From Collinsella aerofaciens (lineage in GTDB: Bacteria; Actinomycetota; Coriobacteriia; Coriobacteriales; Coriobacteriaceae), in the NCBI GenBank assembly GCA_021639365.1, contig JAJXHK010000025.1:1-31157 (forward strand): a stretch of DNA of 31,157 bases. Direction: 5' to 3'. Below the pieces are notes generated by a model. That model was not told the origin of the DNA. It was given only the letters and a program-made list of their open reading frames with translations, and searched no databases. Below, piece after piece: positions 23,534 through 31,157 of this stretch (its first letter is position 1; each line of letters starts with the position of its first letter). The position numbers and the translations under genes were made by a program.

Positions 23534-24364
23534 ATGGGTTGCGAACACGCACAGGCCGCCGGCGGACAAACGTCGCCGTCGCAATTTGAGGAGAACACGC
23601 TGTCCGAGGTCAAGCGCGTCATCGCCGTGCTTTCCGGCAAGGGCGGTGTCGGCAAGTCATTTGTCACCGGTGCCATCGCCACCGAGCTTGCCCGTCACGG
23701 CCACAAGGTCGGCGTCCTCGATGCCGACATCACCGGTCCCTCTATCCCCAAGATGTTCGGTATGAGTGGACGCCACGTCCATGCCCTTGGCAACCTTATG
23801 CTGCCCGAAATCTCCGAGCACGGCGTCAAGGTCATGAGCTCCAACCTGCTGCTCCAAAACGAGACCGACCCCGTCCTTTGGCGCGGCCCGGTCATCGCAG
23901 GCGCCATTAGGCAGTTCTGGAGCGAGACCTCGTGGGGCCCCATCGACTACCTGCTGGTCGACATGCCTCCGGGAACAGGCGACGTTGCGCTCACCGTCTT
24001 CCAGTCGCTGCCGGTCGACGGCATCGTCATCGTCACGAGCCCACAGGATCTGGTCTCGATGATCGTCGCCAAGGCGGTCAACATGGCCGAGAAGATGAAC
24101 GTCCCCATTCTGGGCATTGTCGAGAACATGAGCTATATTGAGTGCCCCGACTGCGGCAAGAAGATCGAGGTCTTTGGCAAGAGCAAGCTCCCCGAGGTCG
24201 CAGAGCGCTATAACCTCGACATCTTGGGTCAGCTTCCCATTAATCCGGCACTCGCCGAGGCCTGCGATAAGGGCGAGGTCGAGACCGCACTGCCCGATGG
24301 CATGTTGCCCAAGGCAGTCTCTGCCGTCGAGGCCATTACCCCGCACGAGACCGACGAGGCCTAA
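23534..24364 (+). CDS. mrp: Mrp/NBP35-family Fe-S cluster carrier ATPase
   Basis: 276 aa from ATG 23534, with AAAGGAG six bases upstream. These cytosolic P-loop proteins bind and hand on iron-sulfur clusters. The deviant Walker A is GKGGVGKS (35-42) with the signature lysine, then DADITGPSIPKMFG, LVDMPPGTGD and TSPQDLVSMIVAKA, all typical. Cys204 and Cys207 (ECPDCG) form the cluster-binding CxxC pair at the dimer interface. A short N-terminal tail starts MGCEH, with one more cysteine. It is immediately followed by a flavoprotein gene whose GTG directly abuts its stop, suggesting co-expression; the flavoprotein has no obvious cluster motif, so a direct client relationship is not shown. Confidence 0.93.
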   Translation: MGCEHAQAAGGQTSPSQFEENTLSEVKRVIAVLSGKGGVGKSFVTGAIATELARHGHKVGVLDADITGPSIPKMFGMSGRHVHALGNLMLPEISEHGVKVMSSNLLLQNETDPVLWRGPVIAGAIRQFWSETSWGPIDYLLVDMPPGTGDVALTVFQSLPVDGIVIVTSPQDLVSMIVAKAVNMAEKMNVPILGIVENMSYIECPDCGKKIEVFGKSKLPEVAERYNLDILGQLPINPALAEACDKGEVETALPDGMLPKAVSAVEAITPHETDEA

Positions 24365-25636
24365 GTGAACACGAGCGCCTTCTATGACGTCCTGGTAATC
24401 GGCGGCGGGGCTTCAGGCCTCGCCGCCGCCATTACGGCCGCACGCGCTGGCAAAAGCGTCTGCATCGTTGAGCGCGATGTCGCCTGCGGCCTTAAGCTCC
24501 TTGCGACCGGCAACGGCCGCTGCAACCTCTCCAACGAATCGATTGATCCACAGCGGTATAACCACCCCGCATTCGTCGAATCCGTCATGGGCCCCCAGCC
24601 CGAACAAGAGCTTATGGGGTTCTTCTCCTCGCTGGGTATCATGACAACCTCCGAGGAAGGCCGGCTGTACCCGCGCTCCCTTCGCGCCGAATCGGTGCGC
24701 GACGCGCTTCTCAGCGTTTGCGACCGCCTAGGTATCACCTTAATCTGCGGAGCCAACGTTGCCTCGGCGCACAAAGCTTCCGAAGGCTGGGCACTCCAAA
24801 TAGACCGTCCAGCGCGGGCGCTCAAGGCAAAAAAGCGCGATGACCGAAAATCGGAGCTCCGCTCGCTTCGGAAAGCGCTCGCCGATGTCCCTCGCAAGAA
24901 CGAGGCCCTGCAGGCACATGCCGTAATTATCGCTACGGGCGGCAACCCCACCGGTATCGCCGATACGTTTCGCCTTCCCCTCACTTCGCTGCGCCCCATC
25001 CTCTGCCCCGTATCGGCAACGGTCGTTGGCGATCGGGCGGCACTCAAGACGTTGGATGGCCTGCGCGTCCGTGCCCGCTTGACGCTCGCCCACAATCATA
25101 ATGAGCTCTGGCACGAAGACGGTGAAGTGTTGTTTCGAACCTTCGGTATCTCGGGCGTCGCTGTCTTCAACCTCTCTCGTCGTATCCAGCACGGCGATAC
25201 GATCCTGCTCGACGTTTTCCCCGACCTCTCCAAAGACGAGTTGCTCGATATGCTCAACCGGCGCGTTGAACTGCTCGGCGGCTTTTCGCCCCGCGATCCC
25301 CGTTGGCTCGACGGCATGCTCGCCCCGCAACTCTCCCGCGTCGTCTGCACAACGTTCGAGCAGTGCCATCCAGGCTCCAACGATGTCATCCACCTGGTCT
25401 CGATCCTCAAGCACTTTAAGTTGCTCGTCGAGGGAACAGCCGAGGAGCGCTCGGCGCAGGTCACGCGTGGTGGCGTATCTGTCGAGAGCATCTCAACACC
25501 CAGTCTACGCGCGCGCAGCGTTGTCGACGCCCCGCTTTACGTCTGCGGCGAAGCGCTCGACATCGACGCCGATTGTGGAGGCTTTAACCTTGCGTGGGCC
25601 TGGCTCTCGGGCATTCGCGCTGCAAGCAGCTCTTAG
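24365..25636 (+). CDS. FAD-dependent oxidoreductase, HI0933/YhiN family
   Basis: 423 aa, GTG start at 24365 abutting the mrp stop, with GACGAGG as ribosome-binding site. The N-terminal FAD-binding loop is VIGGGASGLAAA (residues 11-22), followed by VERDVACGLKLLATGNGRCNLSN, the family's hallmark. ATGGNPTG is the second nucleotide loop, FGISGVAVFNLSR lies in the substrate domain, and CGEALDIDADCGGFNLAWAWLSG is the C-terminal flavin-contact motif. The family is widespread and its reaction is unknown to me. A perfect -10 box (TATAAT) starts 11 bases after its stop for the next gene. Confidence 0.9.
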   Translation: MNTSAFYDVLVIGGGASGLAAAITAARAGKSVCIVERDVACGLKLLATGNGRCNLSNESIDPQRYNHPAFVESVMGPQPEQELMGFFSSLGIMTTSEEGRLYPRSLRAESVRDALLSVCDRLGITLICGANVASAHKASEGWALQIDRPARALKAKKRDDRKSELRSLRKALADVPRKNEALQAHAVIIATGGNPTGIADTFRLPLTSLRPILCPVSATVVGDRAALKTLDGLRVRARLTLAHNHNELWHEDGEVLFRTFGISGVAVFNLSRRIQHGDTILLDVFPDLSKDELLDMLNRRVELLGGFSPRDPRWLDGMLAPQLSRVVCTTFEQCHPGSNDVIHLVSILKHFKLLVEGTAEERSAQVTRGGVSVESISTPSLRARSVVDAPLYVCGEALDIDADCGGFNLAWAWLSGIRAASSS

Positions 25637-25646
25637 CCGCGCAGTC

Positions 25647-25652
25647 TATAAT
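25647..25652 (+). promoter_or_regulatory. -10 box ahead of the second flavoprotein gene
   Basis: TATAAT is a perfect match, 65 bases before the ATG at 25717. No convincing -35 lies 16-18 bases upstream, so strength is uncertain. The transcript would begin just before the hairpin at 25667-25690. Confidence 0.4.
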
Positions 25653-25666
25653 CAAAAACGCATTCG

Positions 25667-25698
25667 GGCCGTCTGGGATACCGGACGGCCTCTTTCTT
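25667..25698 (+). terminator. Terminator-like hairpin in the leader of the second flavoprotein gene
   Basis: GGCCGTC (25667-25673) pairs with GACGGCC (25684-25690), 10-base loop, followed by TCTTTCTT. It may end the mrp transcript, or act as a leader attenuator if transcription begins at the -10 box at 25647; the ribosome-binding site AAGGAG follows at 25705-25710. Confidence 0.5.
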
Positions 25699-25716
25699 GC
25701 CTCTAAGGAGACCTCG

Positions 25717-27357
25717 ATGATTGAAATCACCCAAGTCAACGCGTCGCTCGATGAAGCCGGCGATGAAAATGCCTGCCTCATTGTTGGCAAGCGAGTCGCC
25801 AAGCGCGTCCTACGTTGCAAGGACTCCGAGATCAAGTCCATCGAGCTCCACCGCAAGTCAATCGACGCTCGTAAAAAACGAGACGTCCATTTTATCCTGA
25901 GCTTTCGTGTTGAGCTGACTAGTCCCCACCTCGAGCGAGAAGCGGTCGACAGCGTTGCCGAGCGTGACCGCTCGCGCGTACGCGCGATAGAAGACGATGA
26001 GCCTTCATTCCCCTCCCCCGCCTCCGACGCACCTCAAGAACGCCCTGTCGTTGTCGGCGCCGGATGCGCCGGCCTTTTCGCTGCGCTTACGCTCGCCGAA
26101 GCAGGTCTTAAGCCCTTGCTCATCGAGCGCGGCGACCCGGCATTTCGCCGCTCGCAGGCGATCGACCTCTTTCTAAAGGAGCGCATCCTCGACCCCGAGA
26201 GCAATATCCAGTTTGGCCTGGGCGGCGCGGGGACTTTCTCGGACGGCAAGCTCAATACGGGAACCAAAAATCCCGCCCATCGCCTTATCCTCGAAACCTT
26301 CGTCGAGGCGGGTGCGCCCCGCGATATTCTGTGGGATGCCAAGCCGCACATTGGCTCCGACATCCTTCCCACGGTTGTCACCGCTATATCCCAGCGCATC
26401 GAGCAGCTCGGAGGTGTCGTCCGTTATCGAACGAAGCTCGTCGACATTCGCATCGACGCGTCTGGCGCCATCACCGGTATTGATGTCCAATCGTCCCAAG
26501 ACGCCGCTTGCGAGCCAATCGAGACAAAGCACCTCATCCTCGCCTGCGGGCATTCTGCTCGCGATATTTTTGAGCTCCTTAAGGGCCACAACGTGGCCCT
26601 CGCACAAAAGACCTTTGCCATGGGCGTTCGCATCGAGCATCCGCAGCGCGACATCGACCGAGTCCAATACGGAGCCTCGGCGGGACATCCTGCCCTCGGA
26701 GCAGCCCCTTACAAGCTCGTCGCCCATCTTCCCAACGGCCGCAGCGTGTTCTCGTTTTGCATGTGCCCCGGCGGGCAGGTTGTCGCCGCCTCTTCCGAGC
26801 AGGGCCACCTGTGCGTCAACGGCGCCAGTCTCAATGCCCGCGACGGACGCAACGCAAATGCCGCCCTGCTCGTTAACGTCACACCCGAGGACCTTCCCAA
26901 CGATGACCCGCTCGCCGGCATCGAGCTCCAGCGTGCCTGCGAGGCGGCCGCCTATCGCCTGGGCGGTTCCAACTGGAACGCACCGGCACAGCTCGTCGGA
27001 GATTTCCTCGCAGGACGTGCCAGCAAGGCGCCCGGAAAGGTAAAGCCCACCTATCCGCTCGGTGTGACCTGGACGGCAATTGACGAAGCCCTGCCGCAGC
27101 ATATCGTCGAGTCGCTCCGCCTGGGACTTCCCCTACTCGGAAAAAAGCTACGCGGCTACGACCGCCCCGACGCCGTTCTTACCGGCGTGGAGACTCGTTC
27201 GAGCTCACCGGTCACTGTCACCCGAGACCGAACGTGCCATGCCGTGTCGACCCCGGGCCTCTACCCTTGTGGTGAGGGAGCTGGATATGCCGGCGGCATC
27301 ATGAGCGCGGCCACCGACGGCATCCGTTGTGCCGAAGCCTTGATCGCAGACCTCTAA
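25717..27357 (+). CDS. FAD-dependent protein of the COG2509-like family
   Basis: 546 aa from ATG 25717, with AAGGAG six bases upstream. An N-terminal 100-residue domain (VGKRVAKRVLRCKDSEIKSIELHRKSIDARKK, seen also in long bacterial flavoproteins) precedes the Rossmann FAD loop VVGAGCAGLFAALTLAEAG, with glycines at 114-119. GLGGAGTFSDGKLNTGTKN, ILACGHSARDIFELL and, at the end, PCGEGAGYAGGIMSAATDG are typical of this uncharacterised family. Reaction unknown. It is a second, unrelated-length flavoprotein directly behind the HI0933-type gene, ends convergently with uvrB and shares a bidirectional terminator with it. Confidence 0.9.
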   Translation: MIEITQVNASLDEAGDENACLIVGKRVAKRVLRCKDSEIKSIELHRKSIDARKKRDVHFILSFRVELTSPHLEREAVDSVAERDRSRVRAIEDDEPSFPSPASDAPQERPVVVGAGCAGLFAALTLAEAGLKPLLIERGDPAFRRSQAIDLFLKERILDPESNIQFGLGGAGTFSDGKLNTGTKNPAHRLILETFVEAGAPRDILWDAKPHIGSDILPTVVTAISQRIEQLGGVVRYRTKLVDIRIDASGAITGIDVQSSQDAACEPIETKHLILACGHSARDIFELLKGHNVALAQKTFAMGVRIEHPQRDIDRVQYGASAGHPALGAAPYKLVAHLPNGRSVFSFCMCPGGQVVAASSEQGHLCVNGASLNARDGRNANAALLVNVTPEDLPNDDPLAGIELQRACEAAAYRLGGSNWNAPAQLVGDFLAGRASKAPGKVKPTYPLGVTWTAIDEALPQHIVESLRLGLPLLGKKLRGYDRPDAVLTGVETRSSSPVTVTRDRTCHAVSTPGLYPCGEGAGYAGGIMSAATDGIRCAEALIADL

Positions 27358-27384
27358 CGCACGAATTCCAGCGCGCAAAAGACA

Positions 27385-27418
27385 CAGGCCCCAAGCTCCA
27401 CAGGGAACTCGGGGCCTG
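27385..27418. terminator. Bidirectional terminator between convergent flavoprotein and uvrB genes
   Basis: CAGGCCCC (27385-27392) pairs with GGGGCCTG (27411-27418), with partial inner pairing. U-rich tails follow on both strands: TTCGCTATTTCTT on plus and TGTGTCTTTT on minus. It lies between the two stops at 27357 and 27423. Confidence 0.75.
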
Positions 27419-27422
27419 TTCG

Positions 27423-29663
27423 CTATTTCTTAAACCGTGCACCCTGGCGTTTTCTGCCCGATGCGAACGTGGAACCCTTGCGGGCCTGCGAACGTAAGCG
27501 CTCAATCGTCTCGTCCTCAGACGCACCCTCGAGCATCGCCCGAATCTGAACGACGGCATCGCGCAGGCGCGCCGCCTCCTCAAAGTCCATGGCGGCAGAA
27601 GCGTTACGCATATCCTCTTCCATGGTTTCGACGATCCGCACAAGCTCGTCATGCGGCAGTTCTTCCAACTGCTCCGCAAGTGTCTGCTCGGGCGCCACCG
27701 TTTCCGGCACGCCACCCTCGCCCGACTCATCGGGCGTATAGAATGCGCCATGGCCAAGAGAGTCGCCCTTCGAGCGCCCCTTGGAACCCACGGTTTTTTC
27801 GGCCTCGGCAATAAAACTTGAGATGTCGTTGATGGCCTTGCGCACCGTCTTGGGCACAATGCCATGCTCTTCGTTATATGCCATCTGAATCTCGCGACGG
27901 CGCTGCGTCTCCTCGATGGCCTCTTTCATCGAATCGGTCACAACGTCCGCATACATGATGACTTCGCCATCGGCGTTACGGGCCGCGCGGCCAATCGTCT
28001 GAATCAGCGAACGGCGGTTGCGCAAGAAGCCTTCCTTATCGGCATCGAGAATTGCCACCAGTGAGACCTCGGGAAGGTCTAGGCCCTCGCGAAGCAGGTT
28101 AATGCCAACGAGAACATCGATCTTGCCCTCGCGCAGCGTTCGCAGGATCTCGACACGGTCCATCGTCGCTGTATCGGAGTGCATGTAATTGACCTTAATG
28201 CCGGCATCAAGCAGATGGTCGGTCAGGTCCTCGGCCATGCGCTTGGTGAGCGTGGTCACCAGCACGCGCTCCTTGCGGGCAACGCGCTCGCGAATCTCGT
28301 CCTCAAGATCGTCAATCTGCCCACGAACCGGACGCACATCGATCTTGGGGTCGAGCAGACCGGTCGGACGAATAATCTGCTCCACGTCGTTTTGGCTCAC
28401 CCGCAGCTCGTAATCGCCCGGCGTGGCCGAAACATAGATAAACTGGGGTATCCTTGCCTCAAACTCATCGAAACGAAGCGGGCGATTATCGAGTGCCGAG
28501 GGCAGGCGAAAACCGTGTTCCACCAGCGTTACCTTACGCGAGCGGTCGCCTTCATGCATGCCGCGGATCTGCGGCACCGTCACATGGCTCTCGTCGATGA
28601 TACAGAGCATGTCCTTAGGAAAGTAATCGATCAGGGTAAACGGCGGCTCACCCGGCTTGCGACCATCCAGATGACGCGAGTAGTTCTCGATGCCGTTGCA
28701 AAAGCCCATCGTCTCGAGCATCTCAAGATCATAATCGGTGCGCTGCTGCAGACGCTGCGCCTCGAGCAACTTGTCGGTCGCCTTGAGCTCCGCCACGCGC
28801 TTCTCGCACTCTTCGCTGATCGATTTCAGAGCCGCCTTGACCTTTGGCTTCTCGGTCACGTAATGCGAGGCCGGCCACACGGGAATTGCTTCGTACTCAC
28901 GCAGCATCTCACCGGTGACCTCATCGATCTCGGCAATCAGCTCGACCTCGTCACCAAAGAACTCAAACCGCAACGGATGCTCGGCATAAGGCGGATACAC
29001 GTCGACGACATCACCGCGCACGCGGAACGTGCCGCGCGCTAGGTCATAGTCATTGCGATCATATTGAATGTCGATAAGTGCATGGATAAAGTCATCGCGC
29101 TCGAGCGGCACTTTCTTGTCGACATTCGGCGCCAGACCCGCATAGTCCTCAGGAGAGCCAATGCCATAGATACACGAGACCGATGCGACAACGATCACAT
29201 CGCGTCGAGAGAGCAGTGACGCGGTCGCCTGATGGCGCAGCATCTCGACCTCTTCGTTAATCGAGGAGTCTTTCTCGATATATGTATCGCTTTGCGGCAC
29301 ATACGCCTCGGGCTGATAGTAGTCGTAGTACGAGACAAAGTAGACCACAGCGTTGTTGGGAAAGAACTCTTTGAGCTCGCTCGCAAGCTGAGCGGCGAGC
29401 GTTTTATTGGGAGCCATGACCAGCGTCGGCTTCCCCAGGGCCTCAATAGTCTTAGCCATCGTGAAGGTCTTGCCCGAACCAGTCACGCCCAGCAAAACCT
29501 GATAGCGATCTCCGTCCCTCACACCCTGCACAAGCGACTCAATGGCCTTAGGCTGAGAACCTGCAGGCTCATAAGGAGATACAACCTTAAATGGCACCTC
29601 AGAGCCCTCAACGCCAAAACGTTTGAGCTCTCCTCCAACACGCTCAACTTCAAATTCCGCCAT
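27423..29663 (-). CDS. uvrB: Excinuclease ABC subunit B
   Basis: 746 aa, roughly 70 longer than many UvrB proteins. It is the damage-verifying helicase of nucleotide excision repair. Walker A GVTGSGKT is at 59-66, the DNA-clamping beta-hairpin reads YYDYYQPEAYVP, Walker B region IIDESH, and TIGRAARNADGEVIMYAD is helicase motif VI. After PKTVRKAINDI there is a 65-residue acidic, low-complexity linker (GRSKGDSLGHG, then acidic stretches) before the C-terminal UVR domain AAMDFEEAARLRDAVVQIRAML, which binds UvrC. The extra length lies in that linker. ATG 29663 has TAGGAG five bases upstream. It is third in a coaE-transglycosylase-uvrB run. Confidence 0.97.
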   Translation of the reverse strand: MAEFEVERVGGELKRFGVEGSEVPFKVVSPYEPAGSQPKAIESLVQGVRDGDRYQVLLGVTGSGKTFTMAKTIEALGKPTLVMAPNKTLAAQLASELKEFFPNNAVVYFVSYYDYYQPEAYVPQSDTYIEKDSSINEEVEMLRHQATASLLSRRDVIVVASVSCIYGIGSPEDYAGLAPNVDKKVPLERDDFIHALIDIQYDRNDYDLARGTFRVRGDVVDVYPPYAEHPLRFEFFGDEVELIAEIDEVTGEMLREYEAIPVWPASHYVTEKPKVKAALKSISEECEKRVAELKATDKLLEAQRLQQRTDYDLEMLETMGFCNGIENYSRHLDGRKPGEPPFTLIDYFPKDMLCIIDESHVTVPQIRGMHEGDRSRKVTLVEHGFRLPSALDNRPLRFDEFEARIPQFIYVSATPGDYELRVSQNDVEQIIRPTGLLDPKIDVRPVRGQIDDLEDEIRERVARKERVLVTTLTKRMAEDLTDHLLDAGIKVNYMHSDTATMDRVEILRTLREGKIDVLVGINLLREGLDLPEVSLVAILDADKEGFLRNRRSLIQTIGRAARNADGEVIMYADVVTDSMKEAIEETQRRREIQMAYNEEHGIVPKTVRKAINDISSFIAEAEKTVGSKGRSKGDSLGHGAFYTPDESGEGGVPETVAPEQTLAEQLEELPHDELVRIVETMEEDMRNASAAMDFEEAARLRDAVVQIRAMLEGASEDETIERLRSQARKGSTFASGRKRQGARFKK

Positions 29664-29714
29664 GGATACTCCTAACTCATATATCTGCAGTATACGCAGG
29701 CGGCAGGCATAGTC

Positions 29715-30296
29715 CTATACGAACCGATCGGGATAGAGGGTCTTATAGCGAACCCAGGCATTATTGACACGAATCAGATACGCCTGCGTCTCGGGAAAGG
29801 TGATTGCATTATGAAGCGACGTGCTCTGCTGCGCCCATCCGTCGACATTGCCCATGCCGGCGTTATAGGCGGCAATGGCGCTGTCAGTCGACCCGTTAAA
29901 ATACGTTAGAAGATACGAAAGATACGCACAGCCAAACTCGATGTTCGTAGCGGGATCGTTAAGGTTGTCGGCGGAATACTCGCTACCATCGACAAGACCC
30001 TTGGCAATCATATCCTGGGCAGTCTCGGGCATCAGCTGCATCAATCCCCGAGCGCCTTGATTCGACTCAGCCTCGGGATCCCAATTCGATTCCGACTTTA
30101 TGACAGCACACACCAGATATGGATCAAGATTGTGCGAAATGCTCGATTGCTTTACATATGCCTCGTAGTCAATTGGATACAAAGGCTTAAAGAAGGCGGC
30201 AGGAGCATACGAGTAGACGAGCGAAATAAAGCCGAAGACGAGCACAACGGCAAGTGGCGCAACGCGATACCACGTAAAGAAACGTGTCTTAGGCAT
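29715..30296 (-). CDS. Small membrane-anchored lytic transglycosylase (SLT domain)
   Basis: 193 aa. One N-terminal membrane anchor (about 11-31) leads to an SLT domain that cleaves peptidoglycan glycan strands. Catalytic Glu69 lies in IKSESNWDP, followed by GARGLMQLMP (81-90), NIEFGCAYLSYLL and the AAYNAGMGNVDGW motif, in the order usual for the family. Short for a Slt70-type protein, typical of the Gram-positive YjbJ/SleB-like single-domain type. ATG 30296 is preceded by AAGGAGG; it overlaps the end of coaE by eight bases, so expression is coupled. It probably acts in wall remodelling or as a wall-embedded partner of another machine. Confidence 0.9.
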   Translation of the reverse strand: MPKTRFFTWYRVAPLAVVLVFGFISLVYSYAPAAFFKPLYPIDYEAYVKQSSISHNLDPYLVCAVIKSESNWDPEAESNQGARGLMQLMPETAQDMIAKGLVDGSEYSADNLNDPATNIEFGCAYLSYLLTYFNGSTDSAIAAYNAGMGNVDGWAQQSTSLHNAITFPETQAYLIRVNNAWVRYKTLYPDRFV

Positions 30297-30930
30297 CGAC
30301 CTCCTCCTTATCCGTTACATCCCCGAAGCCATGGCGCACAAGCCATGCGTCCAGTTGTTCAAAGAGCGAATTATCGCCTCCCGCATTATCGATTACCGTC
30401 GTAGCGAGATTGCAAAGCGAAGCCTCATCAGGTTGGCATGCAGAGCGAGCATCAAAATCAGAGGACTCCATACCACGATGAATGGCACGCTCGCGACGAA
30501 CTGCCAAAGGAGCACTGATAACCAGAATTTCATCAGCCAGGCCAAAAGCATCCTCAAAACCAGTCGGGGCAGAAACCTCGACAACCGCAAAGGGATAACG
30601 GGGGGACGAAACCGTACAACAAACCGGATCGAGAATCCTAAGCGAAAGCTGTTCAATGAGAACGGGGTGCACAAGGTCATTGAGCCGTGCGACCGAATCA
30701 GGAGAAGCGAAAGCTCGAGAAGCGAGGATGCTGCGGCGAATGCCGCCCTCCTCATCCAAAATATCCCAGCCAAATTCTTCCGCGAGGGCATTGACGATAT
30801 CGGAGCCTGGCACATACAGCGATTTGGCAAGCTCGTCCAGATCGATAAGCATGGCGCCATGAGATTCGAGATAGCGGCAGGCAGTCGACTTACCCGAAGC
30901 AATATTGCCCAAGACAAAAACGGTAAACAT
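30289..30930 (-). CDS. coaE: Dephospho-CoA kinase
   Basis: 213 aa from ATG 30930, with GGAGG five bases upstream. It phosphorylates dephospho-CoA with ATP, the last step of CoA synthesis. The P-loop is GNIASGKST (8-16), somewhat unlike the common GGIGSGKS. LIDLDELAKSLYVPGS contains the conserved DxD-like acidic pair, RLNDLVHPVL is the lid/CoA-binding signature, and PFAVVEVSAP corresponds to the usual hydrophobic 'DVPLLFE' strand but is divergent. The sequence is more divergent than most CoaE, so another small P-loop kinase is conceivable, but order (coaE near uvrB, as in mycobacteria with rpsA upstream) supports the call. Confidence 0.82.
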   Translation of the reverse strand: MFTVFVLGNIASGKSTACRYLESHGAMLIDLDELAKSLYVPGSDIVNALAEEFGWDILDEEGGIRRSILASRAFASPDSVARLNDLVHPVLIEQLSLRILDPVCCTVSSPRYPFAVVEVSAPTGFEDAFGLADEILVISAPLAVRRERAIHRGMESSDFDARSACQPDEASLCNLATTVIDNAGGDNSLFEQLDAWLVRHGFGDVTDKEEVDA

Positions 30931-30958
30931 CAAGTCCTCCCTAACGCCAATGGGAGTT

Positions 30959-30989
30959 ATTATCGCGCAAATACAAAAGAAGGACTCAA
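30959..30989 (-). promoter_or_regulatory. Possible promoter of coaE-transglycosylase-uvrB
   Basis: GATAAT (30959-30964, five of six) lies 19 bases from TTGAGT (30984-30989, four of six), a slightly long spacer. The start near 30952 gives a leader of about 20 bases to ATG 30930. Confidence 0.3.
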
Positions 30990-31057
30990 AATACAGCCAA
31001 ACAGTAAGACAAGCTAAAAGAAGGCGAGTTCTTGTATTACAGCTCTTTATAAAACGC

Positions 31058-31085
31058 AAAAAAGGGGAGGCCGCGAGGCCTCCCC
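31058..31085 (-). terminator. Rho-independent terminator of an upstream minus-strand gene
   Basis: Nine-bp GC-rich arms (31064-31072 and 31077-31085) with a GCGA-type loop are followed on the minus strand by TTTTTT. A gene upstream, mostly or entirely beyond the window, must end here. By synteny it may be rpsA, but this cannot be shown. Confidence 0.85.
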
Positions 31086-31157
31086 CTTCTTCAAGTCATC
31101 AGACGGCTCGGTGCCGTCCACCGGTCAGCGGCGCCCTGGCCTCCCACGGGCTGGCCC
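31086..31157 (-). other. Unassigned window edge: possible 3' end of an upstream gene
   Basis: This stretch precedes the terminator on the minus strand. Several frames stop within it and no recognisable protein end or RNA is visible. A short inverted repeat (GACGG/CCGTC at 31102-31118) is present. Confidence 0.3.

Noticed and set aside
1..31157. CRISPR array, insertion sequence, tRNA, rRNA or prophage
   Set aside because: I saw no regularly spaced repeats, transposase, integrase, tRNA cloverleaf or phage gene. Insertion of the nan operon is judged from synteny only.
31086..31157. End of rpsA
   Set aside because: Expected from mycobacterial gene order, but no frame in these 72 bases can be recognised as ribosomal protein S1, so no gene is claimed.

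Overview
The window is a chromosomal stretch, moderately GC-rich and mostly on the minus strand, from what looks like an actinobacterium of the Coriobacteriia (a gut Collinsella-like organism). Four points support this: the rapZ-whiA-gap order, an actinobacterial-type RapZ whose Walker A lysine is replaced by arginine, the coaE/uvrB and uvrA/uvrC neighbourhood, and a sialic-acid catabolic operon typical of mucin-feeding gut bacteria. The genus is inference, because no rRNA or other marker gene is present.

Layout from left to right. (1) 1-3051, minus: gap (3' end cut by the window edge), whiA and rapZ, a conserved actinobacterial/firmicute block here lacking yvcK. (2) 3081-13895, minus: a sialic-acid operon. 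In transcription order it holds a Tat/lipoprotein family-5 solute-binding protein, an inner-membrane permease, a permease-ATPase fusion, a second ATPase, a CE7-type (acetyl-xylan-esterase-like) deacetylase, a second CE7-like protein that has lost its nucleophile, N-acetylneuraminate lyase (nanA), a ROK-family ManNAc kinase (nanK) and ManNAc-6-P epimerase (nanE). A 365-base control region with nested inverted repeats lies upstream, most large gene junctions carry a different stem-loop, and a terminator closes the operon. (3) 13896-21041, minus: uvrA, ybaK, murJ and uvrC, with a LexA-like box ahead of uvrA. (4) 21235-27357, plus: an LtaS/MdoB-type phosphoglycerol transferase, an Mrp-type Fe-S carrier ATPase, and two flavoprotein oxidoreductases. 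(5) 27385-31157, minus: coaE, a small membrane-anchored lytic transglycosylase and uvrB, preceded by a terminator belonging to a gene that lies mostly or wholly outside the window.

How the genes work together. The transporter imports sialic acid, the esterase probably removes O-acetyl groups, and NanA, NanK and NanE convert it to GlcNAc-6-P. No sialidase, NagA or NagB is present here, so the cell probably scavenges free sialic acid and finishes the pathway elsewhere. Read as a whole, the window looks like an old housekeeping block (coaE, uvrB, uvrA, uvrC, rapZ, whiA, gap) into which at least two segments have been placed: the plus-strand island between uvrB and uvrA, and the sialic-acid operon between uvrC and rapZ. 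The least expected items are the tandem catalytically broken esterase paralogue, the stem-loop-rich operon architecture with four stem-loops in a row after the binding-protein gene, and the terminator-like hairpin a few bases before the rapZ ribosome-binding site.
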